The position numbers and the translations under genes were made by a program. A stretch of DNA of 64,000 bases from Calendula officinalis (lineage: Eukaryota; Streptophyta; Magnoliopsida; Asterales; Asteraceae): positions 38,285,257 to 38,349,256 of the forward strand of contig OY970834.1 in NCBI GenBank assembly GCA_963853835.1, in the 5' to 3' direction. This document shows, piece by piece, positions 11,851 to 23,271 of the stretch. Below the pieces are notes generated by a model. The model saw only the letters and a list, made by a program, of their open reading frames with translations, had not been told where the DNA came from and ran no database searches. The first letter of the stretch is position 1. Every line of letters begins with the position of its first letter.

Positions 11851-12797
11851 ATGTTCAAAGAATGCATACTGCCCACTTAGATGTCACTGCATATATCAAA
11901 TCACTAACTTATGAACTTGACGTTCAAAAAAAATAATGATTTACCCATAGGGGATGGATTTTGTGTGACAAAGATATCAAAGTATGATAAATAACAAGTT
12001 GTAATAATCATAAATGTTATTTCTCCCTACCTTTAATGAGAAATCAATGTGTTATAGACTTATAGATAACAATTGGTGATAATGTAAAACTATTATTTAC
12101 CATTACATTCCATGAGTAATCAATGTGTTACAAAACAACATGTTGTGTTTATGTTAATACGTGTGATTAAGATATCTTTATCTTATCCCGTTATTGACAC
12201 CAATAGCTAATGTTATTATATTAGGTTTCACAACTCCGGCCAAAATTCTAAAAATTGTTAAGGTTTTTTAAAAGTGTGCTAAGAGCATATGTTATTAAAT
12301 GAACCATATTTTAAGTTGCATTAAGGATTCGCTAATTTTTATACGTTCTATCAGATTTACACTTAGTTTTGCCTTATAATTAAGCTTATTTGGAAAAATA
12401 ACCAAGAACATCACGTGAATAAAGTAATAAGTGATGGTTAAACGGTAGATATATCTTTTCCTCATAAGGTATCAGATAAGTTCACCTTATAAACATAGGA
12501 TTTATAAAATCTCTTTAAAATAAACTAATAAACTTAAGCTAGTAAGGTAAAACAAACCGTTTTTATAAAAAAAAAAATTATATTCACAGTAAAAAAAAAA
12601 TTTAATTAAGAATATTAGAATCCGAGAAATTGATTAATTTAGAGAATTATTAATTTATTAATAAATTAATAATTATTAATTTAAAGAATTTTTAAGTAAT
12701 TATACTATTCCGTACATATCAAACAAAAAACAAATTAGTCTATGTCTCTTAAAATTACATTGTAATAAAAAAAAGTTAGAAATGAACTCCAAATAGA

Positions 12798-12881
12798 CTT
12801 GAACTTTAAAGGAAAACAAACAAATATTGAATTATATTTCTTGAACTTTAAAGGAAAACAAACAAATATTGAATTATATTT
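12798..12881. repeat. Exact tandem duplication, 2 x 42 bp
   Basis: The unit beginning CTTGAACTTTAAAGGAAAAC occurs twice head to tail, at 12798-12839 and 12840-12881, with no differences seen. A recent slippage or unequal-exchange event is the simplest reading. Confidence 0.85.
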
Positions 12882-13158
12882 CGATCGAGTGTAATATATT
12901 TATTTAGTTTCTATGAATTATTAATTTATGATTTTCTTGTAGTCAAAAATTATAAAGACATCTCAAAAGATTTATTATCTTATTATTTTATCGAGTTTTT
13001 TTAATTTTTTATATTGGTACAAATCAGGACTGAATAAATTTTTTATTTTAAAAAATTTATTAATTTATCGAGTATTAAGTAAATATATAAAAAATAATAT
13101 AAACAAGCTATAAAGCCAAAACCCAAGAATCAACCCTTCTGCTTTACTCTCTTCGACA

Positions 13159-13757
13159 ATGACCGAGTACCTGGGAAGCAAGCAAACCCGATCGTAAGAT
13201 TTCATGGTTCGTATAAATTCAATTCAAACCCTTCTTTTCTGTCTCAACTTTATGATCCATCTATTATAATTTTATGATCTAGATCGATTGATTTCTTAAC
13301 TGTAAGTAACCGTCGATAATTTTGAGGCATCTATGAACTCACTAGTTCAAATTAGATTACTTGCAGTTGCAGTCATGTTTATATCCCCAATTACTTCCTC
13401 CATTGTTATCTCAAATTTGATTCCATTTATACAACTTTTACCGAAAATGTTAAATGTTTCTTCCATGAAATATCTATACATCAATTCCGCATTAAAATTA
13501 GTCAGTTTTTTTTACCTTTTTTGTTTCTTTGAGATCTGATAGAGTTGAGAGTTGACCTAACAAATTGTTCGTTGCTAATTTAAACACTTTTTGTCCTAGC
13601 CGATTTCAGTTTATTCGTAAGTAAATTGGTCAAAAAATTCCATAACCTTCTTAAGTTCTTGCCTCTTGCTTGTTTTATTCCAACTTTTTTAGGATTTTGC
13701 TTGTTTTTATAGCTCGAATTTGCATTTTGTCATCATTTTCATTGCCAAATGCAGAAA
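13159..13757 (+). promoter_or_regulatory. Predicted 5' UTR exon, leader intron and uORF of the polyamine transporter
   Basis: A plausible leader exon ends GATC|GTAAGA at 13193. A strong acceptor (pyrimidine-rich tract, then ATGCAG) ends at 13754. The exon carries an ATG at 13159 that reads 11 codons to the donor. If spliced as predicted it continues two codons past the junction and stops at TGA, out of frame with the transporter. The spliced transcript would then carry a 13-codon upstream ORF. This also implies that the ATG at 13749, inside the acceptor, is not the real start. Confidence 0.45.
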
Positions 13758-13793
13758 TTGAGGAACATAGGTACTAAACAAACATCTATTCCA

Positions 13794-15215
13794 ATGGGAG
13801 GATACAATGTGGAATATTCGGGGATTAACGAAGGACATTCACCCAGAGGTAGTACAAGTAACAACATCAACAAAATCTCTATATTGCCCCTTATTTTCCT
13901 CATATTTTATGAGGTTTCCGGGGGGCCGTTTGGTGTCGAGGATAGTGTTAAAGCAGCTGGCCCGCTTTTAGCCTTGGTCGGTTTCTTAGTATTCCCAATT
14001 ATTTGGAGTGTTCCCGAAGCTTTAATAACCGCCGAAATGGGTACAATGTTTCCGGAAGATGGCGGTTATGTGGTTTGGGTATCATCTGCTTTAGGCCCAT
14101 ATTGGGGGTTTCAACAAGGTTGGATGAAGTGGCTAAGTGGGGTCATCGATAACGCGTTATACCCCGTTTTATTTCTCGATTATTTGAAATCGGGTTTCCC
14201 GGTTTTAAGCGACGGGTACCCACGAATCCTTGCGGTTGTAGCGTTGACCATTGCGTTGACTTACATGAACTTTAGAGGCATGACAATTGTAGGATGGGTT
14301 GCGGTTCTTTTAGGCGTGTTTTCGATTCTCCCGTTTGTAATTATGGGTTTCGTTTCGGTTCCCAAAATCGAGCCTGCACGATGGCTAGTGGTGGACTTGC
14401 ATGTAGTCGATTGGAATCTATACTTGAACACACTTTTTTGGAATTTAAATTATTGGGACTCGATAAGTACACTAGCGGGTGAAGTTGATAACCCGAAGAA
14501 AACACTCCCGAAAGCTTTATTCTACGCGGTAATACTCGTTGTTGTCGGTTACTTTTTCCCGCTTCTTGTCGGGATCGGGGCGGTCCCGCTTCACCGTGAT
14601 CTTTGGACCGACGGTTATTTTTCAGAAATTGCAAAAATAGTTGGCGGCGTGTGGTTAAGATGGTGGGTCCAGGCGGGAGCCGCCATGTCAAACATGGGAA
14701 TGTTTGTAACCGAAATGAGTAGCGACTCATTTCAACTTCTTGGTATGGCGGAACGCGGGATGCTTCCCGAGTTTTTTGCCAAAAGATCCCGTTACGGGAC
14801 CCCGTTAATCGGGATCCTGTTTTCGGCTTCTGGTGTGATTCTACTCTCACAGTTGACTTTTCAAGAAATCGTTGCAGCTGAGAATTTTCTTTATTGTTTC
14901 GGTATGATTTTGGAGTTTGTAGCTTTTGTGAAGTTAAGAATGAAGTATCCGGCTGTCAGTCGACCGTATAAGATACCGGTTGGAACCGTTGGTGCGGTTC
15001 TTTTGTGTGTTCCTCCAACTATATTGATTTGTGTCGTTTTGGCTTTATCTACTATTAAGGTTATGGTTTTGAGCGTTGTTGCTATTATAATCGGGCTAGT
15101 TTTGCAACCGTTTTTGAAGTATATCGAGAAAAAAAGATGGATTAAGTTTTCTACTAGTGCTCATCTTCTGGATCTTCATAATGCTCATAGGAATACCGAG
15201 TCTTTGGTGTATTAG
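13794..15215 (+). CDS. Polyamine uptake transporter, PUT/LAT family (APC superfamily)
   Basis: A single uninterrupted coding exon reads 473 residues from the ATG at 13794, or 488 from the in-frame ATG at 13749. I prefer 13794 because the upstream ATG overlaps a good 3' splice site (ATG in ATGCAG). The protein is a 12-helix amino acid/polyamine/organocation transporter of the plant PUT group. In yeast and plants this group imports spermidine, putrescine and paraquat at the plasma membrane, Golgi or ER. Landmarks: FYEVSGGPFGVEDSVKAAGP in the first membrane helix, SVPEALITAEMGTMFPEDGG, ALGPYWGFQQGWMKWLSGV, WNLNYWDSISTLAGEV, MSSDSFQLLGMAERGMLPEF, and SRPYKIPVGT near the C-terminus. It most resembles Arabidopsis PUT2/PUT3-type proteins. 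No lesion is seen. It is convergent with the mitochondrial S11 gene 0.6 kb downstream. Confidence 0.93.
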   Translation: MGGYNVEYSGINEGHSPRGSTSNNINKISILPLIFLIFYEVSGGPFGVEDSVKAAGPLLALVGFLVFPIIWSVPEALITAEMGTMFPEDGGYVVWVSSALGPYWGFQQGWMKWLSGVIDNALYPVLFLDYLKSGFPVLSDGYPRILAVVALTIALTYMNFRGMTIVGWVAVLLGVFSILPFVIMGFVSVPKIEPARWLVVDLHVVDWNLYLNTLFWNLNYWDSISTLAGEVDNPKKTLPKALFYAVILVVVGYFFPLLVGIGAVPLHRDLWTDGYFSEIAKIVGGVWLRWWVQAGAAMSNMGMFVTEMSSDSFQLLGMAERGMLPEFFAKRSRYGTPLIGILFSASGVILLSQLTFQEIVAAENFLYCFGMILEFVAFVKLRMKYPAVSRPYKIPVGTVGAVLLCVPPTILICVVLALSTIKVMVLSVVAIIIGLVLQPFLKYIEKKRWIKFSTSAHLLDLHNAHRNTESLVY

Positions 15216-15819
15216 TAACATTTTGTTTAAATCTTGTTTATATTTTGTTGTATGATGAAGATTCTTAGTTGTTTATTCAGCTTTTTAATGTTCAAAATAT
15301 AACTTACCAAATGCAGTTTAACATTTACACTTATGGTAATTTCAACCCGTTTTTGTGTAAACAGTCGATCTGGGTTATTTTTTTTCAAATGGTAAATTCA
15401 GGGTATCTCTGAAATTTAAAGATTGTGTACAAATAGATGAATATAGGCCTCCTAAATACAAGATTCATATAAAAAATTGGACTTACAATTTTTTTTCTAA
15501 TAGATGATTAAATTGACTTAAAACTGTAAAAAATATATATAAAGAAATTAGGCCCTAAAACATGGGCATGTAATGCTACATCTCCTTAAAGACACATGGA
15601 TAAATTCAGGTTAAACCAATATTTGTATTCAAACGCTAACTCAATGAAGATTGACTCTATTAAGCAACAAGTTTAACCTCAAATTATTCGATTAAACCTA
15701 AAATCATTTGCAAACATTATTTAGTTTGATAATCCATTGGCTAAGAAGTTACGATTTCATACAAAAACCGTAAACAAAACTATAATTTTGCATCAAAACC
15801 TAACTATGAAATACAACGA

Positions 15820-17722
15820 TTACACGCGCCTTTGTTTCCTCAACCGACATCCATTATGTGGCTTTCGTGTTGTGTCTTCAATATACACAATAGGATTTCG
15901 GTCAGATCTCGAGTGTGTATACCCGTCTCTAAAACTCAAAATTGCCAATTTCTTTTTCTTAAAAAAAGTAAACCCGTTAACCTTCATAACAACCGATTTC
16001 AGGCCCATACTTTTAGCAACCCGGCCCACATGTTCAGCAGTTGCTTCAGCAGAATATTTTGAAACTTTTGGCCCACCTTTCATTTCAGCTAAAGATCCAG
16101 CAGATGCTCCCATTTTCTTATTCCCTTTAGAATCTGTTACTGTAACAAACGTGTTATTTCTCATTATTTTAATATGAACGATATCTGCATTTTGTTCTAT
16201 TCCAGATCGGTAATTTTCGTTTTGATTATTATCTCTTATGATTCCTCTAAAATAATTCATGCTCCTATCAGTACCAGTACCAGATGGGCCAAAATCCCTA
16301 ACAAAAGGTCTACCATATCGGCCCGTTTCAGTTGGTGGGCCAGTCCTATCCGTTCCAGCGAATCTCTTGGTCAAACTTTCAAAGTATCCGGCATTCGGGC
16401 CCGTGTTAACGGGTGGTTGGGTCCTGTTTATATCATCTAATGTTCTATTTGAACCATTTATGAATCCAGAATTCTTTTCTGGATCAACGGGCCCATTGTT
16501 CATGTTTCTCTCGAACTCTTTTTGACCCACAGAATGTATAAAATTTGTGAACTTCAGTGAACTGAAATTTGCCAAGAAATTAGGCATATCATGATGAAGA
16601 ACAGGTGTTGGAATTCCATTGTTCTGCAAGGATCCTGAAAAAACATTCTTTAAATAAACAATACAAAATAAATAAAATAATAAAAAAATAAAAAATAGAT
16701 CATGAATATTGAATAGTGGTTAACTTGCCAAAACAGTTTCAGGTTGCAACAGGTCGCGTTCGGTTGGGTTGACCTTCAAACCTTTTTTTGGCCATTTTCA
16801 TATTTTGTTTATAGATTATTAATGCATTAATTAATATTTACAAAAAAAAAAAAATTTATTAATAATTATCTAAATTTTTGTTTAAATCGACCATCACCCC
16901 TTATCGCTGATGACTATTCAAACCATTAATCCTTCTTTCTTCCTCTTTTTTTTTAAACTGAAACCATCGTTTTTTTATTCTATTTTTCCACTTTTATCCA
17001 ATTGAAATGTTCATAAATAGAATTTACAATGGCCATAGAACACCTATAAATAAGTAGCCACTACAAAACACATCAAAGCCGATGAACATGTTCAAATCTA
17101 TTAAAAGCTTTGTACTGCTCGTCTGCTTGCAGGATGATAACTCTTTAGGTTCTTGTATCTAGAGATTTAGATAAAACATGATAGTTATTACAAGTCAACA
17201 GATACCAATCAATTACATGATTACCCACATTGCAATGCGAATGTTTTCGAAAAGCTACTTATTGAGAAGCTAAAATCAAAAAGTAAGTGGCTCCTTACTT
17301 CTTGATTTTGGCTTCTCAAGAAGTCAATAAGCACTTTTGAAAAGCTTATCCAAACATGGCCTTAACGTTTTGATTTTATAACATCAAATGGATCTAGAGT
17401 ACGGGGAGACAAACTATAGCTGTAATAAACGAATAGATGCAGAAATCAAATAGACTGTAACATAAGCCCTATATTAAATTCCCCAATAAACACATATATA
17501 CATATGAAATATCCACACATTTTATACAGAACCAGCTTGCAAACATAAATATAACAACTTGCCTGAAAACAGATCACGTTTTTGTGTGATATGGCAGAGT
17601 GGCTTCGGTGACTGGTCGGAGAACTTGACGGACGGATAACAATTCAGGGCGTATAGCCTATGAGGTTGGCCGGAGATCCTACTCCTCCCGGGGAAACGAG
17701 AAATGATTCGTTGGAAGACCAT
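15820..17722 (-). CDS. Mitochondrial ribosomal protein S11 (uS11m), nuclear gene (NFD3-like)
   Basis: Two exons (17563-17722 and 15820-16634) join in phase to give about 324 residues, close to the Arabidopsis NFD3 protein. Exon 1 (MVFQRIISRFPGRSRISGQP...) is rich in Arg/Ser, lacks acidic residues and looks like a mitochondrial presequence. A long Asn/Gly/Arg-rich linker follows. The last about 130 residues are a complete uS11 domain: ADIVHIKIMRNNTFVTVTD, KKMGASAGS, SAEATAEHVGRVAKSMG, DRNPIVYIEDTTRKPHNGCR, and a basic KQRRV end. In the small mitoribosomal subunit uS11 sits on the platform near the mRNA exit. The only donor that keeps the frame is CAG|GCAAGT (GC at 17561-17562), a textbook GC-AG intron; the acceptor is TTTTTTCAG. 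The start is taken at 17722 because no ATG lies upstream in frame. A MITE begins 112 bases upstream of this ATG. Confidence 0.88.
17236..17345. repeat. Short hairpin MITE remnant inside the S11 intron
   Basis: Two roughly 50-bp arms (GAAAAGCTACTTATTGAG... and ...CAATAAGCACTTTTGAAAAG) are inverted around a short loop near 17290. This is the usual look of small hAT-type hairpin MITEs in plant introns. Target duplication was not resolved. Confidence 0.55.
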
Positions 17723-17834
17723 TGGATTGAATTGGCTCTGGATTAGGGTTTCTACGAGGAACAAGTTTGAAAGGAAGCATGAGATACTGCACTGTAAGAA
17801 CAAGAACTTTACATATTTAGTCCCTTATTTATTA

Positions 17835-18728
17835 GGGAAAATTGGTTATATGTCCTTACAAATATTATTAATTATTTGTATATCCTTGCAAAATTTTAAA
17901 ATTGTCTTTATATCCTTCTAAATTTTTTAATTACCTTCATATCCTTCTAAATTTTAAAAACTCATTTTTATGTCCAAAAACCTATTTTATAATTTATTAA
18001 ATCATTTTAATATCAATAACTATTATCATTAAATGTGTTTATTTAAAGAATTACTATATTACCCTTATTCCATCTATACTTAAACCTAACCCTAAATTCA
18101 ACTAATGCTCCATGTATGAAACGGAGAGTTGCCGACTAACAGATGCGGTTAATGAAAATTGGCATTAATAACTTTCATATTCACGTGTACTAGACTCCTT
18201 TCAAGAAATTGCATTAAGGTAATTCTTTATTATTGTGTATGATTATTTTTTTGAACGATACCACATATAGTTTATTGATATGGTTAATTTTCTGTAATTT
18301 GTATTCATAGAACTAATTATGAGTTGACAGCATTAATGCAATTTCTGTAATGTAATTTCTTGGAAGTGTCTAGTATACGTGAATATGAATGTTATTAACG
18401 TCCTCCTTCATTAATCGCCTCTGTTAGTCGGCCATTCTCAATTTCATTCGTGGATCATTAATTTAATTTAGGGTTAGGTTTAAGTGTAGATGGAATAAGG
18501 GTAATATAGTAATTCTTTAAATAAACACATTTAATGATAATAGTTATTGATATTAAAATGATTTAATATATTATAAAATAAGTTTTTGGACATAAAAATA
18601 AGTTTTAAAAGTTTAGGAGGATATGAAGGTAATTAAAAGATTTAGAAGGATATAAAGAAAATTTTAAAATTTTACAAGGATATATAAATAATTTTTAATA
18701 TTTACAAGGACATAAAACCAATTTCCCC
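17835..18728. mobile_element. Foldback MITE, Mutator-like (9-bp target duplication)
   Basis: An 894-bp element begins GGGAAAATTGGTTATATGTC and ends in the inverse (...CATAAAACCAATTTCCCC). The two arms run about 390-400 bp each, around a centre near 18230-18330. It is bounded by perfect 9-bp direct repeats TATTTATTA (17826-17834 and 18729-18737), the target-duplication size of MULEs. No transposase is encoded. It lies just upstream of the mitochondrial S11 gene. Confidence 0.85.
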
Positions 18729-18737
18729 TATTTATTA

Positions 18738-18977
18738 CTAATATAGTGAGTTTTAATACTTAAATTTGTTAGATACAGAAATGACCTTTCAAGTTATGAA
18801 TGGAACTTTACATATTAGTCCCTAGTTGTTTTGAAATTAAGAAATGATGATATTTCTTCATACATTTTCTTCATACCCATAATTCTATCAACTTTTAAAC
18901 TTAACATGTATAATCCACTAATTCTCTTTCCTCATATTATCCATTGATTTCGACACTTATCATAATCAAATTGAAAC
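18738..18977. other. Short AT-rich spacer
   Basis: No gene seen. A stretch near 18802-18824 (AACTTTACATATTAGTCCCT) nearly repeats one at 17807-17826 on the other side of the MITE, so both may belong to an older repeat. Confidence 0.3.
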
Positions 18978-21900
18978 ACATGAGTAGGCACAAATGGTAA
19001 GATGTAACACCCTAAAATTTACAAGATTTTTAAAATTTTTAAATACAAAATTAAAATCAAAGGTCCCATAAATAAAGCTCCGGTATAAATATTTAACATT
19101 TAAAAATGTATTTATTGCGGAAATAGTTAAAAATAAAATGAAGTGTTTTAAAATATTAATTGATGTCCACATCAGTAACGAAACGATACAGCGGTCAACC
19201 GTCCACCTTCTCCTTTCCTTTGCTGGTACCTGAAACAATGTGGGGGAAAGTTTGGGTCAGCTGGGGAAGCTGAGTGAATAGTCTCAAAATGCATACAATC
19301 ATAACATACAACACATGAGGGCACATCGGTGTACTCCTACTCAGAATCTACTCGATTAATTACTCAGATTTATTTCTCAGATTTTATTACTCAGATTTTA
19401 ATTTATATAGCGCGCTTGTGTGACTTGGGACGAGAGATCAACCTCGACCCTCCTCACACCTCAGATTGGCATAAGCCAAAAACTCAGACGGGAGTGATCC
19501 CAAAACTCAGACTGGAATATTCCCAAAAACTCAGACGGGAATGATCCCAAAAACTCAAACGGGAATAATTCCAAAAACTCAGACGGGAGGTGATCCCAGG
19601 CATATAGCCAAAAACTCAGATGTGTGTTATTATGTTTTATTATCTCTTTAACATAATTATCTCAGATGCCCTAGCAAGTAGTAGCACAAAATGACCCTGT
19701 GCCGAGCTCAGTTACCCAGGCACAATGTCTCAGATTAAAATAATTCAACAGCTGCTCAGATACTCAGATAACAAATCAAACTCAGATAGCAGATCAAACT
19801 CAGATAACAGCACAAGCTCAGATAACAATTATGGTGCAAGAAATGTAACACATAAGTCATGCATGTACAACGTTAAAACTGAATACACGGTGAGAATACT
19901 CACCTCGAATACGTAAGCTCCGAAGATCCTTAACAATCAAAAGCACAACAATTTATCTCTTAGTCGATCCTAAAACACGTAGAATAACCCGGATTAAAAC
20001 TCAACTCAAAAAGTTGTTTTTATAGAAATGTAACAGCACCCGTCAGTCTCACGGGGACAATCATAACTCCCAACCCGATTACTAGATTAACCCCAAATTT
20101 ATATCGCATAAACAAGACTCCGAGCCTGACAATTTACTGTGAGACGAGCCATCTCCAAATCTGATCCTAAGGGTCTCAAAAACAGTTTACAAAACAGGAC
20201 AGACACATAGCTACCTCTCACTGTGGCAGCTTACGGTTTGACCGTAACTTCCAAACCGTCAATCCGTTTAGCAGGTGCTCGGACAATTCGGAAAGCTAAC
20301 TCAGAGGGCAACAAGTCTCTGTGAGACGGCCCTCTTCCAATTCTGCCTCTAAGACGTCTAAAAACATCCCGCAACACGGCGGGTGAAATCTGCCAGAAAC
20401 TGCACATACAATAACGCACTAAAACCCGACGTCTTTGACCCGGACATCAAACGTGATGCCCGAGACTATCGATTATGGTCTCTTCGAGTCTTGGCTCGGA
20501 TTAGACTAAATAAATAATAAGAATATTAAGAAAAAGGATAGAAATTATACCCTACGAATTAAACCACGAAGATAACGACGATATCAACCACAAACTCGAT
20601 CGACTCGGCTGTGAAACATCCACGATGGAAATATGATTGGGTTTTGTGTGTTTGACCAGAAATTTAACAAGGAATTAAATGATATGACGGCAATCTTATA
20701 ATAGAAGAATATAACAACTCCAAAAGAAAAGCATTGAGAAAAGCACCACCGTCAATATTCTTCCATCATCTCAATTTAAAATCCCACCACCACATCTTCT
20801 AAATTCTGAGCTGCTTCCTTGTTTGCTACCGAATTGACCAAAGAAAGATAAACAAATCGCAAGGACACTTATTTGGAGAAACGGCCGAAAGAAGATAATG
20901 GGGAATTAGGGATTTTCCTAATTAGCTTAACACTAAATATCAACACAATCGGGCTCTAGGCCACTCCTAACGAATGGGCTAGAGGAAGCATCACAAGTTT
21001 GGGCTCAAGAGGAAGTAAACAAAAAAACCGGTTCGGGCCTTGGCCGAAGGGTCGGCCCGGCTCAAAAGAATATCATTCACTCTTACGATCAACTAACCGG
21101 TCAAAACCTGAGGCGGCTAATTAATTACTTTTTAATAATATATGAATGTCTATATATAAAAATAATAAAGTGTCCGAATAATTAAAACGTCTAAAACTTG
21201 TGAGATATATAATAATTTATTTATAACGTCTAATAATAACGAACCGTCTAACTACAGGTCGACTAAATAATTTAAGACGACTGACTATTAACGTCTACTG
21301 ATATGAACCATGTAACTTCATTATAATTAGCTTACCAATTAATCCATTTAAAATTAAAATGTCAATTAAATTAATATTATTTGATTATTAAAATTTCAGG
21401 GCGTTACAACTCAACTCCACTTGAAATAGACTTCGTCCCCGAAGTCATTGCTCGGAAGAAACTCAGGGTAGTATTCTCGCGTCTCAACTCATACTTGCCA
21501 ACGACACACGTCCTCCAATGGGGAAAGAAAACAAAATGATAAGATTAAGAATCAAAAGGAAATTTATCAGGGTGGCCTACGACATGCATACTCAAATGGA
21601 AAAGAAGAATAACAACGATAAAGTTATGAATAGAAAGAAGCTATTCATGGTGAATTTACTTAATAGGAAATGAACTCCAGATCACGAAAGTGCTCATACA
21701 CTTATCCGCTTCTAGTGGCGCAAAACGTTAAGGCTAAAAGGAATAAAGTCAGGATGTTCACTATGGATCGCAGTATGCAAAGAAAATGTTGGTAATGAGC
21801 ATAAAGTACACCACGATACTCTATTGAAGGCGTCTTCTTGCTCTTGCATTCGGTTACAGTTGTTGCACTCAGCGGTTAACGTCGCGTTGAATCATCGATT

Positions 21901-22624
21901 CAACTCCACTTGGAAATTTACTATTGATTTGTTGACGATACCAAATGCTCAGCGTAGTACCAGGTCATCCAAACCATTTGCACAATCACACTCGGATCTC
22001 TCACGACGATGAAAATAAGTTTTATGGAAAGAAGAAAACAAAACTTCTCGCAAGGCTCCAACAATTGATCACTTAACATATTTGCAACAGGTTTAAATCT
22101 TATTATTGTCAGTTCCATATAAGAATCAGCTCTGAAAGGTCTTCTACTCTATTGGACACCAGTTTGTTAACAGCAATATAAATAATTTAGCGGTTTACAC
22201 CATTATCAATTAATATAAAAACCTTGCAAATAACTCACAATGAAAATACATATCACACAGAATTCTCATATACTCAGGTATATAAGTCCAAAATCTGATC
22301 TGGAAATATAACTCAGAAGTCCCACTCAGAAATAAACTCAAAACATCTCTCAGGAGTATAACTCGAAAATGTATAACTCAGGAGCAAACTCATAAATCTT
22401 AACTCAGAAGCAAACCCAAAACTCCAACTCAGTAACAACTCATAAGATAATAATAATTACAAGTAATAGCATTAGGTATAAATCACCTTTTTACTCATTC
22501 TTATTACTACTCGCGTGTTCCAATTTACCAGCTTATAATACTTGGAATGATATACTCTCTTTCAACCGTGTTATTGGTTCTCAAAATAACTCTTCTTTAA
22601 CATGAGTAGGCACAAATGGTAAGA
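18978..22624 (-). mobile_element. Truncated Ty3/gypsy retrotransposon, minus orientation
   Basis: Read on the minus strand, a decayed internal 3' end (about 21409-22599) is followed by one long LTR (19003-21408). Just before the LTR a polyprotein tail is recognisable (YPEFLPSNDFGDEVYFKWS then stop, near 21420-21480). This is like the C-terminus of plant gypsy/chromovirus integrases; it is preceded by a shifted frame with a WR..YELRRE remnant. The 5' LTR, gag, protease and reverse transcriptase are missing. A 25-bp perfect direct repeat bounds the whole fragment (18978-19002 and 22600-22624), too long for a normal 5-bp target duplication. Confidence 0.7.
19003..21408 (-). repeat. Gypsy-type LTR (2.4 kb)
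   Basis: The plus strand reads TGTAACACCCTAAAATTTAC at the left and ...TTTCAGGGCGTTACA at the right, so the LTR has the usual TG...CA ends. The minus-strand start TGTAACGCCCTG directly follows the purine-rich tract AAGTGGAGTTGAGT, which fixes it as a 3' LTR. Internal short tandem repeats (CTCAGACGGGAATGATCCCA-type units at 19487-19620 and CAGATAACA-type units at 19755-19830) add to its length. Confidence 0.75.
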
Positions 22625-23271
22625 ACTAGGAACCAATACCATTTCTCTTTGAAAATTACCGACTTTCAAAACAAATAAACTAGTAACAAAAACCATGTGT
22701 AAACTATCAAACATAGTAAAGGCAAGTAGCTCATTCATATAAATTGTCATAACATTTTACAAAACATGACACAAATCACAATACAAACAACAACGATAAC
22801 TAAAAAGGAAGGGTATAAAAGGTAAAATGTAGACAGTCATATATATCTACTCAAAGATGACTATTCCACAATAAGAAACTGGGTCAGCCCCAAATAAACC
22901 CACATACACTGAACAACTCTATTCTGGACCTGGGCTTAGTTTCTTAGAGAGACAACATACAAGGGGTTTGAGATTCGATTTCTAATTCCAAATTCAATTT
23001 TCGTCAAGAAAGATCATCAAGTGTAGCTAAATGTATTTTGATCTCGAGTTTCAACAATGGACGTAATAAAATCACAGCAGTTATCAGTGCTATTGATCAA
23101 GAAGGTGGTGGTAAATCCTATGGTACTCCTTAGACAATTACTTTTAGAGTGTTTTCTAGTTCATTCAAAGGCACCCTCGATGCCACCAACAGCTATGCAG
23201 TTTTTTTATTTTTAACAAGTAATAAATAACATAACATAGTGTTACATGTTTTGGCCAAAACAAAAAACAGA
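22625..23271. other. Intergenic; nothing supported
   Basis: AT-rich DNA between the gypsy fragment and the trihelix gene. No gene, RNA or clear element is seen; the last roughly 100 bases may be the 3' UTR of the trihelix gene. Confidence 0.3.

Larger units (their letters stand above)
8923..13120. other. Long AT-rich intergenic region
   Basis: About 4.2 kb with no recognisable gene. It holds an unassigned short open frame at 9539-9772, a SINE-like stretch near 11735-11850, and an exact 42-bp tandem duplication at 12798-12881. Poly-A/T and ATTAAT-rich tracts lie around 12560-13100. Nothing else could be supported. Confidence 0.5.

Noticed and set aside
14341..14850. 169-codon frame antisense to the polyamine transporter
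   Set aside because: Shadow of a well-conserved coding exon; composition follows the sense codons.
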